NCBI GenBank assembly: GCA_023419315.1
Contig: JAEZYE010000048.1
Coordinates: 1 to 49,611 of the forward strand
Reading direction: 5' to 3'
Source of the DNA: Pseudomonadota bacterium
GTDB taxonomy: Bacteria; Pseudomonadota; Gammaproteobacteria; Xanthomonadales; Xanthomonadaceae
Length of the DNA stretch: 49,611 bases
Position numbers and translations under genes: made by a program
Shown here: in pieces, positions 7,824 through 16,585 of the stretch
How positions within the stretch are numbered: the first letter of the stretch is position 1
Layout: each line of letters begins with the position of its first letter
The notes under the pieces: model-generated
The model's input: only the letters and a program-made list of their open reading frames with translations
What the model was told of the DNA's origin: nothing
Database searches by the model: none

Positions 7824-8864
7824 TCAGGCCAGTGGGACGGCGATTTCGCAGCGGTAGCCCGTCTCGCGCCAGCCGCCGGCGAAGCGAGCGCGCGGCCCGA
7901 ACTGGTAGCCCAGCCGGTACGCGATGTTGCGCTGCGCGTGTCCGCTGCCGCGATGCAGGCCGGCCTGATCGCGGCCGGGCGCCGGGGCCGGATTCTCGAT
8001 GACGATGTGCAGAAGTTCGCTGTCGGCGCGAATCTCGATACGCACGGTTCCGCCTTCGGCCACCTGCGATATGCCGTGCAGCACCGCGTTCTCGATCAAC
8101 GGCTGCAGGATCAGCCGCGGCAAGGGCTGGGACCAGGGCACCGGTTCCTGCAACACCCACTCGGTCTGCAGGCGCTCGCCCAACCGCAGCGATTCGATCG
8201 TGAGGTACTGGCGCGCCAGTTCGACTTCCTTGTCCAGCGTCGAACTGCCCTCGCCTGCTCCCAGCGCGGCGCGGAACAGATCCGACAGGTCCAGCACCGC
8301 GCGTTCGGCCAGATCCGGATCACGGCGGATGAGGCTGGCGATCATGTTCATGCTGTTGAACAGGAAATGCGGCCGGATGCGCGCCTGCAATGCGTCGGCT
8401 TCGGCACGCGCATGCGCACTGACCTGCGCCTGCCAGCGGTCACTGACATTGAAGTACCGCATGATCAGCGCCGTGGTCAGCGTGGCGGTCGCCGCGCTGC
8501 CGACGACGAACCGCCAGAAGCTCGCGGCCGGCGGCATGCCGAGCACGTCGTACAGCGCGAACACGACCGCCGCGCCGAAGCTGGTGACGACAGCCGTCAG
8601 CGCCAGTGCACATGACCAGCCGGTCAGGGCGGGCAGTCGAACCAGGTGGCGGCGTGCGGCGCACACCGTGCCCGCAACACCGATGGCCATCCACAACGCG
8701 AACGCACTGGCGGAAAGAAACTGCTGCGGAGTCACCCGCAGTCCCCCGTGCGGCGCAATCGTCAGCAGGACCACCACCAGTTCCGCGATGCCGAGCATCG
8801 CCAGCACGCGGCCGCGCCGGCAGAAGTCGGGAATCCAGGATTCCGGCGAATGCAAAGGCTGCAT
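7824..8864 (-). CDS. algZ: AlgZ/FimS-type (LytS-like) sensor histidine kinase
   Basis: A 346-residue membrane kinase. Residues ~20-137 form about four hydrophobic segments. The His_kinase (PF06580) domain has H166 in RIRPHFLFNSMNMI. The HATPase follows, with the N-box LILQPLIENAVLHGI and a Gly-rich GSGHAQRNIAYRL. The architecture and the unusual H-box match AlgZ/FimS and YehU/BtsS kinases, whose partners are LytTR-type regulators such as AlgR. No response regulator gene adjoins it; the next gene downstream is fimT, on the same strand after 172 nt. In Pseudomonas aeruginosa FimS/AlgR controls the fimU-pilE operon, so this linkage suggests the same role. The partner must be encoded elsewhere. 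Confidence 0.85.
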   Translation of the reverse strand: MQPLHSPESWIPDFCRRGRVLAMLGIAELVVVLLTIAPHGGLRVTPQQFLSASAFALWMAIGVAGTVCAARRHLVRLPALTGWSCALALTAVVTSFGAAVVFALYDVLGMPPAASFWRFVVGSAATATLTTALIMRYFNVSDRWQAQVSAHARAEADALQARIRPHFLFNSMNMIASLIRRDPDLAERAVLDLSDLFRAALGAGEGSSTLDKEVELARQYLTIESLRLGERLQTEWVLQEPVPWSQPLPRLILQPLIENAVLHGISQVAEGGTVRIEIRADSELLHIVIENPAPAPGRDQAGLHRGSGHAQRNIAYRLGYQFGPRARFAGGWRETGYRCEIAVPLA

Positions 8865-8907
8865 GGGTTCGCTGATCTCCCGGAAACGGTGGCCGGCTGT
8901 CGTGCCG

Positions 8908-10290
8908 TCAGGTCAGCACGCGGTAACAGGGCTGGTACTGACCGGCGATCTTCATCCGTCGCTGCTCCACGAATGCGCGCAGCAGGCCGTCGAGCGCCTG
9001 CATCATGTCGGTGTCACCGTGGATTTCGAACGGGCCGAACTCCTCGATGCGCCGCATGCCGTCTTCCTTGACGTTGCCGGCCACGATGCCCGAGAACGCG
9101 CGCCGCAGATCCGCCGCCAGCGCATGCGCCGGACGCCCATGATGCAGATCCAGCGCGGCCATCGCTTCGTGCGTCGGCTGGAACGGACGCTGGTATTCGG
9201 ACGGAATCTCGATGGCCCAGTTGAAGAAGAACGAATCCTTCTGCTGGATGCGGTACTCACGCACCTTGCGGATGCCCACGCTCATCTTCTTGGCGACGGT
9301 CACCGGATCGCCGATGACGATTTCGTAGCGGCGCGTGGCTTCCTCGCCCAGGGTGAGGCGGATGAACTGATCGATCTGCTCGAAGTAAGGCGCGGCGATG
9401 GTCGGGCCGGTCAGGATCAGCGGGAAAGGCAACTCGCGATTCTCGTCGCGCAACAGGATGCCGAGCAGATAGAGGATTTCCTCCGCGGTGCCGACGCCGC
9501 CCGGGAATACCAGAATGCCGTGGCCAATGCGGACGAACGCTTCGAGGCGCTTTTCGATGTCCGGCATGATCACCAGATGGTTCACGATCGGATTCGGCGA
9601 TTCAGCGGCGATGATGCCGGGTTCGGTGATGCCGATGTAACGCGTGGTGCGGCGGCGCTGCTTGGCATGCGCGATGGTCGCGCCTTTCATCGGGCCCTTC
9701 ATCGCGCCGGGGCCGCACCCCGTGCAGATGTCCAGGCCGCGCAGGCCGAGCTCGTAGCCGACCTGCTTGGTGTAGAGATATTCGTCGCGTGAAATCGAGT
9801 GACCGCCCCAGCACACGACCAGGTTCGGATCCGCCGGACGCAGGATGCGCGCGTTGCGCAACAGGCCGAACACCGCGTTGGTGATGCCGGCCGAAGACTC
9901 GAGGTCCGCAGCGTTTTCCGGTCCCAGCTCGATGGCGGTGTACGCCAGATCGCGCACCACCGCAAACAGCAGTTCCGCGATGCCGCGGATGATTTCGCCA
10001 TCGACGAACGCCATCGCCGGCGCATTGAACAGATCGATGCGCACGCCGCGATCCTGCTGCAGCACCTGGATATCGAAATCCGGATAGAGATCGCGCGCCG
10101 CGCGCGGATCATCGGATGCACTGCCGCTGGTCAGCACGGCAAGCGCGCAACGGCGCAACAGGTCATGCATGCCGCCGGCCGAGGCATCGCGCAACCGGGC
10201 CACTTCGGCCCTGGACAACACATCCAGCGCGCCGCGCGGATGAATCTGCGCGTCCTGCACCGGCAGTGCGCGCGTCGCCTTCTCACTCAT
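8908..10290 (-). CDS. ppnN: Pyrimidine/purine nucleotide 5'-monophosphate nucleosidase PpnN (LOG family)
   Basis: A 460-residue protein matching PpnN/YgdH throughout. An N-terminal DUF4478-like part is followed by the Rossmann LOG domain, with the PGGVGTAEE signature (family PGGxGTxxE, nucleotide phosphate binding and catalysis) and the ICTGCGPGAMKGPMKGA loop. A C-terminal DUF3412-like region follows. The E. coli enzyme hydrolyses nucleoside monophosphates to base and ribose 5-phosphate and is stimulated by (p)ppGpp; the same cytosolic role is expected here. It is transcribed alone or with the downstream kinase gene, which starts 43 nt after its stop. Confidence 0.92.
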   Translation of the reverse strand: MSEKATRALPVQDAQIHPRGALDVLSRAEVARLRDASAGGMHDLLRRCALAVLTSGSASDDPRAARDLYPDFDIQVLQQDRGVRIDLFNAPAMAFVDGEIIRGIAELLFAVVRDLAYTAIELGPENAADLESSAGITNAVFGLLRNARILRPADPNLVVCWGGHSISRDEYLYTKQVGYELGLRGLDICTGCGPGAMKGPMKGATIAHAKQRRRTTRYIGITEPGIIAAESPNPIVNHLVIMPDIEKRLEAFVRIGHGILVFPGGVGTAEEILYLLGILLRDENRELPFPLILTGPTIAAPYFEQIDQFIRLTLGEEATRRYEIVIGDPVTVAKKMSVGIRKVREYRIQQKDSFFFNWAIEIPSEYQRPFQPTHEAMAALDLHHGRPAHALAADLRRAFSGIVAGNVKEDGMRRIEEFGPFEIHGDTDMMQALDGLLRAFVEQRRMKIAGQYQPCYRVLT

Positions 10291-10358
10291 GGGTCTTCCT
10301 GTCTTCTTCTTGTCAGTCCGGCGACTTTATCAGTTGGCCGGAATCCGGGCATTCCCCC

Positions 10359-10390
10359 AAAAAAAACGGCCGGGGTAACCCGGCCGTTCC
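10359..10390 (-). terminator. Rho-independent terminator of the TonB receptor gene
   Basis: Reading on the minus strand, a perfect GC-rich inverted repeat (arms AACGGCCGGG, 3-nt loop) is followed by eight T. It lies 25 nt after the receptor stop codon and 70 nt before ppnN. Confidence 0.9.
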
Positions 10391-10413
10391 TGCGACTGGC
10401 GCTGCAGCATTAC

Positions 10414-13400
10414 TCAGAACTTGTACTTCAGGCCCAACATGACCGACCAGCGCGACACGCCCGTGTTGCCCTTGTCGTTGTTGTTTTCCTGGATGGAGGA
10501 GTTGTCTGTCGAACCGCTGAAGTTGTAAACGTACTTGCCGGTAGCCGGATCGATACCAGCATAGTTCATCACGCGACGGGTGCTGTTGAAGCCGTAGTCG
10601 TCGATTAGACCCCAATCCTTGTTGATGAGGTTGCCGATGTTCATGATGTCCAGCGACAGCTCGGTCTTGTGGCCGGACATGAAGCCCGGGAATTCCTGGC
10701 TGATGCGCACGTCGAAGCTGTTGACCCACTTGGCGCGGAAAGCATTGGCCGGCGCAACCTGCCCACGGTAACGCTGCAGTTCCGGATTGTCAGCCAGCCA
10801 ATTGAAGAACGCCGTCTCCATCGCCGCACCGCCCGTGAAGATCACATCGCCAGGAGCCGCCGGCACGTAGAACAGGTCATTGTACAGACCCGGGTTGCTC
10901 GTGCTGGTGGTCGGACCGCTGTCGCCGTTGAGATCGTTCCAGTAGATGTAACTGTATGGACGGCCCGAGCGGCCTTCATAGAACAGCGAGATCTGGGTGT
11001 CGTTGTCGCCGAAGAACTGATGCTTCCACTGCAGCGTGCCGGTGATGCGATCCTTGATGGCGTAGCGAGACTTCGTGGCCACGTCGGCATTGACCGTACT
11101 CACCAGCGTGCTGCCCCAGTTCGAAGTGTTCTGCGAACTGGCCAACGGGCTGACTTCCGTCGCCTCGGTGTAGGTGTAGGCAAGCGACCAGGCCCAGCTA
11201 TCGACCATCGGCTTGTTCAGGCCAAAGGTGAACTGAGTGCTGTCGCCCTTGTCGGTATGACGCAGCAGCATCACGTCGCCGATACCGGCCGGACGATAAT
11301 TGCGCGGAGCCGCGCCGTTGGTGCCGTACAGGATCCCGCGGCTGCCGGCGTTGGCCGGATTCAGGCCGGCGGCGTTCCAGAAAATCGGACGACCGTCCTG
11401 GCCATAGGCGGTCGGTCCCTGGCCGGCGGCGTTGTACAGATCCAGGCGCTCGATGAAGATGCCATCCTTGACGTTGGTCTTCAGCAACTCGGCCGAGGCC
11501 ACGATGCCGTGCCAGGGCAACTCGTGATCAAAGGCGATGTTGGCCTTCCACACCGACGGCAGCTTCAGGCCCGGCTCGACGATATCAACGTTCGCGCGCG
11601 CATTGGACGCACCACAGGCGCTCGGGATGTTCGGCGCCGGATTCGGCGAGAACGCCGGGGCCGATGCACCATTGCAGTTGTACTCGACGTAGTTCAGGCC
11701 GGTGTTCTGGTAGGTGCCGGCAAGCCAAACGTTCGGCGCGGCCCCACCGAACAGGCCTATGCCACCACGCAGCTGGGTCGGGCGATCCGAGTCAAAGGTG
11801 TAGTTGAAGCCGAAGCGCGGCTGCACCAGTTCACCATCCACCGACTGCGTGTTGTCGTAACCGTATGTCTGCTCGATCAGCGGATTGTAGAGACGCTGAT
11901 CGCTGAAGTCCGGGATGTCCACTCGGATACCGAAGTTCAACGTCAGGTTGTAGTTCACCGCCCAGGTATCCTGCACAAAGACGCCAGTGTTCTTCAGCGT
12001 GTACTCGGCTGGAATGTCATCGATGTTGCCACCGACGCGCGGCGCACGGATCGAGTAGCTGCTCGGCGTGCCTGCCACGAAGTCGGCAAGGTTGTTGAAC
12101 GAGTACACCCCGTTCACGGCACGGCCGTAGAAGTTCAGGATGTCGTTCGACGAGTAGTCGAAACCGAACTTCAGCGTGTGATCACCAATGTACCAGTTCG
12201 CCGCGCCGAAACCGGTCCACTCCTTGGTTTCGACGATGTTGACATGGCTGTTGATTTCGCTGCCCATGAAGATGGACGAGTTGTTGGTGCCGAAGCCACG
12301 CACTTCGATCTGTGGCATGTTGGAAAACGTGTCACGGATCGCCGAGTAATCCTTGTAACCCACCTTGAATTCGGTCGAGAAGTTCTCGTTCCAGTCGCTG
12401 AACAGTTCACCGACATAGCTTTCGAACGTCTTGGGCAGGGCGTACCAGAAGCTGCTCAGCGAAACGCTGTTGTTGTCAATTTCGGGAAACCGCAGCACGC
12501 TCTGCTCCAGCTTGCTGTAACGCAACGCGGCACGATGGCTGTCGTTGATGTTCCAGTCCAGTTTGACCGCATACTCTTCAATCTCGGTCTTGTTGCTGTC
12601 CGGTACGGTGAAGCTACCGGCGCTGAAACCATGACCATCGGCGGCGTTGATCACATCGGTGATGTTCTGATCGGTAATCTGCCCGGTGCCATACGGGGTA
12701 CCGGCAAGGCTGGTGCCGGGTGAGCTGCGCTCGTATTTTTCGTAGTTGGCGAAGAAGAACAGCTTGTCCTTGACGATCGGGCCGCCAAAGGTAGCGCCGT
12801 AGGTCATTTCGTCTTCGAAACCGTTGAACTCGACGCCCTTGAGCTCGTCACGGACCCAGCTCTTGTCGCGATAGGTGCCATACAGGGTGCCGTGGAATTC
12901 GTTGGTGCCCGACTTGGTGACGGCATTGATGACCGCACCGGTACCGCCGACGATGGTGACATCATAGTTGGCCAGATCGATGTTGATTTCCTGGATGGCA
13001 TCCATCGAGACCGGCTGGCGCTCGGTCGGCAGGTTATTCGATTCCAGGCCGAAAGGATCGGCCACGCTGACGCCGTCGATTCGGATTGCGTTGTAGCGCG
13101 AGTTCTGCCCACCGGCGGAAATGGCGCCGTCAGACTTGCTGACCTGCGAGATACGCGGATCGAGTCGGATATAGTCCTGGATGTTGCGGTTGGCCGACGG
13201 CAGTGCTTCGATCGTGTCGCGGCTGACGTTGGTGCCCGTGCCCATCTTGTTGGCGCTGAAGAGGTCCGAACCACCGGCCGCGCCCACGGCCACGACGGTT
13301 TCCAGGGTGGTGACGTCACCGGCGAGCGCGGTGTTCACCGTGTTCGCCTGGTTGAGGGTCAGGTAGACGTTGTCTTCGGTCTTGGTGCCGGAGCCGGCCT

Positions 13401-13665
13401 TGGTCACCGTGATCTGGTATGGGCCGCCCACACGCAGGCCGCGGGCGCTGTAGCGGCCGCTGGCGTCGGTCGTGGCGCGGCTGACCGTGCCCGATTCGAC
13501 GTGGGTGATGACGACTTCGGCACCGGCGACGGGCTGGCCGTCATTGCCGGTCACCACCCCGCCGACGCCGGCGGAGGTGCTCTGCGCGAAGACCGGTGCG
13601 GCCGCCAGAGCGGCAACGAGACCAAGCGTGAGCTTGGACATCCGGAGACAACGGGATTGATTCAT
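10414..13665 (-). CDS. Oar-like TonB-dependent receptor with carboxypeptidase-regulatory-like domain
   Basis: A 1083-residue outer-membrane protein. The signal peptide has a basic N-region and a hydrophobic core ending AAPVFAQ (~28). A CarboxypepD_reg-like beta-sandwich follows (~residues 33-115: GVVTGNDGQPVAGAEVVITH, then SGRYSARGLRVGGPY). The plug region comes next (~120-260), with NRNIQDYIRLDPRI, IRIDGVSV and INAVTKSGTNEFHG, and then a long barrel. The C-terminus ends in KYKF, a proper outer-membrane Phe terminus. This architecture is that of Oar/OmpA-related receptors, which are numerous in Xanthomonadaceae and Myxococcus. The ligand is unknown; peptides or proteins are a guess based on Oar relatives. 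A GAGG ribosome-binding site lies upstream of the ATG. The gene is flanked by its own terminator and a long leader. Confidence 0.9.
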   Translation of the reverse strand: MNQSRCLRMSKLTLGLVAALAAAPVFAQSTSAGVGGVVTGNDGQPVAGAEVVITHVESGTVSRATTDASGRYSARGLRVGGPYQITVTKAGSGTKTEDNVYLTLNQANTVNTALAGDVTTLETVVAVGAAGGSDLFSANKMGTGTNVSRDTIEALPSANRNIQDYIRLDPRISQVSKSDGAISAGGQNSRYNAIRIDGVSVADPFGLESNNLPTERQPVSMDAIQEINIDLANYDVTIVGGTGAVINAVTKSGTNEFHGTLYGTYRDKSWVRDELKGVEFNGFEDEMTYGATFGGPIVKDKLFFFANYEKYERSSPGTSLAGTPYGTGQITDQNITDVINAADGHGFSAGSFTVPDSNKTEIEEYAVKLDWNINDSHRAALRYSKLEQSVLRFPEIDNNSVSLSSFWYALPKTFESYVGELFSDWNENFSTEFKVGYKDYSAIRDTFSNMPQIEVRGFGTNNSSIFMGSEINSHVNIVETKEWTGFGAANWYIGDHTLKFGFDYSSNDILNFYGRAVNGVYSFNNLADFVAGTPSSYSIRAPRVGGNIDDIPAEYTLKNTGVFVQDTWAVNYNLTLNFGIRVDIPDFSDQRLYNPLIEQTYGYDNTQSVDGELVQPRFGFNYTFDSDRPTQLRGGIGLFGGAAPNVWLAGTYQNTGLNYVEYNCNGASAPAFSPNPAPNIPSACGASNARANVDIVEPGLKLPSVWKANIAFDHELPWHGIVASAELLKTNVKDGIFIERLDLYNAAGQGPTAYGQDGRPIFWNAAGLNPANAGSRGILYGTNGAAPRNYRPAGIGDVMLLRHTDKGDSTQFTFGLNKPMVDSWAWSLAYTYTEATEVSPLASSQNTSNWGSTLVSTVNADVATKSRYAIKDRITGTLQWKHQFFGDNDTQISLFYEGRSGRPYSYIYWNDLNGDSGPTTSTSNPGLYNDLFYVPAAPGDVIFTGGAAMETAFFNWLADNPELQRYRGQVAPANAFRAKWVNSFDVRISQEFPGFMSGHKTELSLDIMNIGNLINKDWGLIDDYGFNSTRRVMNYAGIDPATGKYVYNFSGSTDNSSIQENNNDKGNTGVSRWSVMLGLKYKF

Positions 13666-14090
13666 GGGTGTAAGCCTCGATACGGAGTTGGCGGTGCGAA
13701 AACGGGCGGCGACGGACAGGCGAAGATGTCCGTCAGAGTGGCATTGGCGATCGGATTCGGGGTTCCCTGGGGCCCTGCGCGGTGGTCAGCGCTGGTTAAT
13801 AACAGGTTAACACGATAGGACCAATTTGTGACCGAGGCGTGACAATATTCCGCGCTGCAGCACGCACTCGCAAACGGAGCGAATTCGAGCGCAGTGCGAA
13901 GCAAGTCATTGATTAGAAAGACAGTCTCACCATTGAGGCCCAACGCTTGAAATCACGCGGCGCGAAAGCGGCGTGGACAAGCAATGACCATTCGATTTCA
14001 CACTTGAGAGGGTGCCGCCGGGCGCGTTCCTACCCGTCCGCGTTGCGTCCCGATCCCGGCCCGGGTCCTGAAAATCCGCGCTGCGGCAGG
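13666..14090. other. Long intergenic region upstream of the TonB receptor
   Basis: These 425 nt separate the marC stop from the receptor start. I see no convincing gene on either strand. The half near the receptor is locally A+T-rich around 13794-13850 and contains the likely receptor promoter and paired GGTTAA repeats. The half near marC has no recognisable terminator with a T-run. Confidence 0.6.
13796..13824 (-). promoter_or_regulatory. Candidate sigma-70 promoter of the TonB receptor
   Basis: On the minus strand a TTGGTC (13819-13824) and a TATTAA (13796-13801) are separated by 17 nt. This predicts a leader of ~125 nt. The -10 overlaps one of two direct GGTTAA repeats (13794-13799 and 13805-13810, 11-nt period), which could be a regulator site. 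The assignment rests on pattern alone. Confidence 0.4.
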
Positions 14091-14687
14091 TCAGGTGATC
14101 GAGAGGGACAGATAGCTGCGGATGCCGTCGAGGAACATCTGCACCGAAATCGCCACCAGCAACATGCCCATCAGGCGTTCGACCGCGGTCAGCACACGGC
14201 GCCCCAGCCACTTGTAGAGCAGTGTCGCGGAGAACAGGATGATCGCGGTCGCGCCCCAGGCGAGGATCAGCGCCAGGCTCCAGTCGGCCAGTCGCTCCGG
14301 CTCGTTGCTGCCCATCAGCATGACTGCCGCCATGCCCGACGGCCCGGCGACCAAGGGAATCGCCAACGGCACGATGAAGGGTTCGCCTCCGGGAATCTCG
14401 CCCATCAGTCCTTCCGGGCGGGGGAAGATCATGCGGATACCGATCAGGAACAGCACGATGCCGCCCGCAATCGCCACCGACTCCTGACGCAGGTGCATCA
14501 TCTCCAGGAAGTACTTGCCGCCCCATAGGAAGGCCATCAGCACGAACAGCGCGATCAGCAACTCGCGGATCAGCACTACGCGCTGACGCTGAGGCGCGAG
14601 TGGCTTCAGGACGCTGAGAAAGACCGGGATGTTGCCGAGCGGATCGAGGATCAGGAAGAGCAGCAGCGACGCGGAAAGGATGGTCAT
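14091..14687 (-). CDS. marC: MarC family integral membrane protein
   Basis: A 198-residue protein with about six hydrophobic segments. It carries the MarC/UPF0056 signatures LFLILDPLGNIPVFLSVL near the N-terminus, AIAGGIVLFLIGIRMIFP, and AIPLVAGPSGMAAVML in the middle. The family is inner-membrane and of unclear function; despite the name, a role in multiple antibiotic resistance has not held up. I chose the ATG at 14685-14687 because it overlaps the stop of the upstream SDR gene as ATGA. It is the last gene of a grxD-SDR-marC operon. Confidence 0.88.
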   Translation of the reverse strand: MTILSASLLLFLILDPLGNIPVFLSVLKPLAPQRQRVVLIRELLIALFVLMAFLWGGKYFLEMMHLRQESVAIAGGIVLFLIGIRMIFPRPEGLMGEIPGGEPFIVPLAIPLVAGPSGMAAVMLMGSNEPERLADWSLALILAWGATAIILFSATLLYKWLGRRVLTAVERLMGMLLVAISVQMFLDGIRSYLSLSIT

Positions 14688-15445
14688 GCGCGTACCGTCC
14701 AGATGTGTCCGCGATGCACCGCACCCGCGGACGACAGCAGCGTGACGCATGCCGCCGCATAGTCGGATGCTTCGCGCACGTGCGTATCGACATCGTCCGC
14801 ATACGCACGCGACCTCAGACCGGTACGCATCGGGCCCGGCTGCAACGCCGAGACCCGCACGCTCGTGCCCTGCAGCTCTGCGCCGAGCATCGTGACGAGG
14901 CTGGCAAGACCATGCTGGGACACGCCATAGCCACCCCAGTACGGCTGGCCGACGCGTTCAAGATCATTCAACGCGAACACCAGTGCAGCATCATCCGACT
15001 GCCGCAGCAGCGGCAGACAGGCCTGCGACAACCACCACGGTGCAGTCAGGTTGACGTGCAGGGCGCGCGCGAACGCGGCCGGATCCGTGTGCTCCAGCGG
15101 CGTCAGCCCGTGGAATTCGGCGGCGCAATGCAGCACGCCATCAAGTCGCCCGAGTTCGGCATGCAGGCGGTCGGCAAGCTCGGCGTAGTCATCCGGCGAC
15201 GCGCCTTCGAGATCCAGTGGATACATCAGTGGCTCCGGCCCGACTTGGGTCACCGCGTCGTACAGGCGATTCAACTTCGGCAGTTTGCGCCCGAGCAACA
15301 CGAGCGTCGCACCCGCTTCCGCGCAGGCGATGGCCGCCGCACTGCCCAGGCCGCCCTGTGCGCCGCTGATCAGTACGACGCGCCCTTCCAGCGCACGCGA
15401 CGCCCGCACGGGCAATCCGATCAAGCCACTCATCGAAGCGCTCAC
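14684..15445 (-). CDS. YciK-like short-chain dehydrogenase/reductase with altered active site
   Basis: A 253-residue Rossmann protein with the cofactor loop SGAQGGLG (~27-34) and a CAAEF segment in place of NNAG. The active-site Tyr is present (Y173 in GGYGVSQ). The Lys four residues later is Gln177, and the usual catalytic Ser position, 13 residues before the Tyr, reads Asn160. The standard S-Y-K triad is thus incomplete, so it may bind NAD(P) without normal dehydrogenase activity or use another mechanism. The start is a GTG at 15443-15445 overlapping the grxD stop (GTGA). An ATG four codons later (15433) is an alternative. It lies between grxD and marC, with overlapping ends on both sides. 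The substrate is unknown. Confidence 0.8.
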   Translation of the reverse strand: MSASMSGLIGLPVRASRALEGRVVLISGAQGGLGSAAAIACAEAGATLVLLGRKLPKLNRLYDAVTQVGPEPLMYPLDLEGASPDDYAELADRLHAELGRLDGVLHCAAEFHGLTPLEHTDPAAFARALHVNLTAPWWLSQACLPLLRQSDDAALVFALNDLERVGQPYWGGYGVSQHGLASLVTMLGAELQGTSVRVSALQPGPMRTGLRSRAYADDVDTHVREASDYAAACVTLLSSAGAVHRGHIWTVRA

Positions 15446-15762
15446 TGCGTCAGCGCTTCGGACACGATGCGGCGCAGTTCACCGGATTCGTGCAGTTCAA
15501 GCGTGATGTCGCAACCGCCAATCAGTTCGCCGTGGATGAACAGTTGAGGGAAGGTGGGCCAGTTCGAAAAACGCGGCAGGTTCGCGCGGATTTCAGGTTC
15601 TTCCAGCACGTTGACGGTGTACAGCTGTTCGGCGCCCGCATCGCGCAGCGCCTGCACGGCGCGACTGGAAAACCCGCACATCGGGAACTGCGGCGTGCCC
15701 TTCATGAAAAGAACGATGGGGTGGCGTTCCACTTCCGTCTGGATGCGTTCCAAGACCGGCAT
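15442..15762 (-). CDS. grxD: Monothiol glutaredoxin GrxD (Grx4 family)
   Basis: A 106-residue protein with the monothiol CGFS motif at C29 (GTPQFPMCGFSS). WPTFPQLFIHGELIGGCDI forms the glutathione-binding part. It matches the short single-domain GrxD type that binds [2Fe-2S] clusters with glutathione and BolA partners and acts in cytosolic iron-sulfur trafficking. I chose the ATG at 15760-15762 because AGGAG lies ~8 nt upstream and the protein then has the family length. It is the first gene of the operon with the SDR and marC, divergent from sodB, another iron-linked gene. Confidence 0.95.
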   Translation of the reverse strand: MPVLERIQTEVERHPIVLFMKGTPQFPMCGFSSRAVQALRDAGAEQLYTVNVLEEPEIRANLPRFSNWPTFPQLFIHGELIGGCDITLELHESGELRRIVSEALTQ

Positions 15763-15908
15763 GCTGAATTCTCCTGCTTTGACGGTAAGCCCACCGCCGT
15801 CGGGTACACTTTCGATTCGTCTCGCCCGGCCGCGCCGGCGAGGGCGCCATTGTAAGCCCGGGCACCGCCCGGCGCCTGTTTCCACTGCCTAGCGTAAGGA
15901 CCCGAGCC

Positions 15909-16487
15909 ATGGCCATTGAGCTTCCCCCCCTGCCCTACGAACGAACCGCCTTGGAACCGCATATTTCCGGCGAAACCATCGATTTCCACTACGGCAAGCA
16001 TCACAAGACCTACGTGGACAACCTCAACAAGTTGATCGAAGGCACGGAGTTCGCCGATCTGTCATTGGAAGAGATCGTCCGCAAGTCGCAGGGCGGCATG
16101 TTCAACAACGCGGCGCAGGTCTGGAACCACACCTTCTACTGGAACTGCCTGAAGCCCAACGGCGGCGGCGAGCCGACCGGCAAGCTGGCCGAGCTGATCA
16201 ACAAGGCGTTCGGCGACTTCGCGAAGTTCAAGGAAGAGTTCACCAAGACCGCCATCGGCACCTTCGGCTCCGGCTGGGGTTGGCTGGTGCAGCGACCGGA
16301 TGGCTCGCTGGCCCTCGCGAGCACCTCCAACGCGGCGACGCCGTTGACCGGCGAAGACAAGCCGCTGCTGACGATCGACGTGTGGGAACACGCGTACTAC
16401 ATCGACTATCGCAACGCCCGTCCGAAGTACGTGGAATCGTTCTGGGCGCTGGTCAACTGGGACTTCGTCGCCGGCAACCTGCGCTGA
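15909..16487 (+). CDS. sodB: Iron superoxide dismutase SodB
   Basis: A 192-residue protein with the four metal ligands at the E. coli FeSOD positions: H27, H74, D157 and H161 (motif DVWEHAYYIDY). The QVWNHTFYWNC block around H74 and GSGWGWLV are typical. A Gln at 70 in NNAAQVWNH favours iron over manganese specificity by family rule, which is an inference. The enzyme dismutates superoxide in the cytosol. It is monocistronic, with AAGGA upstream of the ATG and a strong terminator 24 nt after the stop. Confidence 0.96.
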   Translation: MAIELPPLPYERTALEPHISGETIDFHYGKHHKTYVDNLNKLIEGTEFADLSLEEIVRKSQGGMFNNAAQVWNHTFYWNCLKPNGGGEPTGKLAELINKAFGDFAKFKEEFTKTAIGTFGSGWGWLVQRPDGSLALASTSNAATPLTGEDKPLLTIDVWEHAYYIDYRNARPKYVESFWALVNWDFVAGNLR

Positions 16488-16510
16488 TCGAATCCGCCAT
16501 CGCGTAAAGG

Positions 16511-16538
16511 AAAAGGCCGGGGAAACCCGGCCTTTTTT
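16511..16538. terminator. Bidirectional rho-independent terminator
   Basis: AAGGCCGGG pairs with CCCGGCCTT around a short loop (GAAA region), flanked by an A-run and six T. It lies between the convergent sodB and purK genes and can serve both. Confidence 0.9.
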
Positions 16539-16585
16539 CATGCTGGCATGCGCACGCCAGCAACAACGACCTGCCGCGAGCGGTG

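Noticed and set aside
13825..13855. CRP/Clp site (TGTGA-N6-TCACA) before the TonB receptor
   Set aside because: TTGTGACCGAGGCGTGACAA resembles one half-site only. The second half is in the wrong orientation and spacing.
13662..13943. Small minus-strand open frame in the receptor leader
   Set aside because: It has no ribosome-binding site or recognisable features, and it overlaps the likely promoter.
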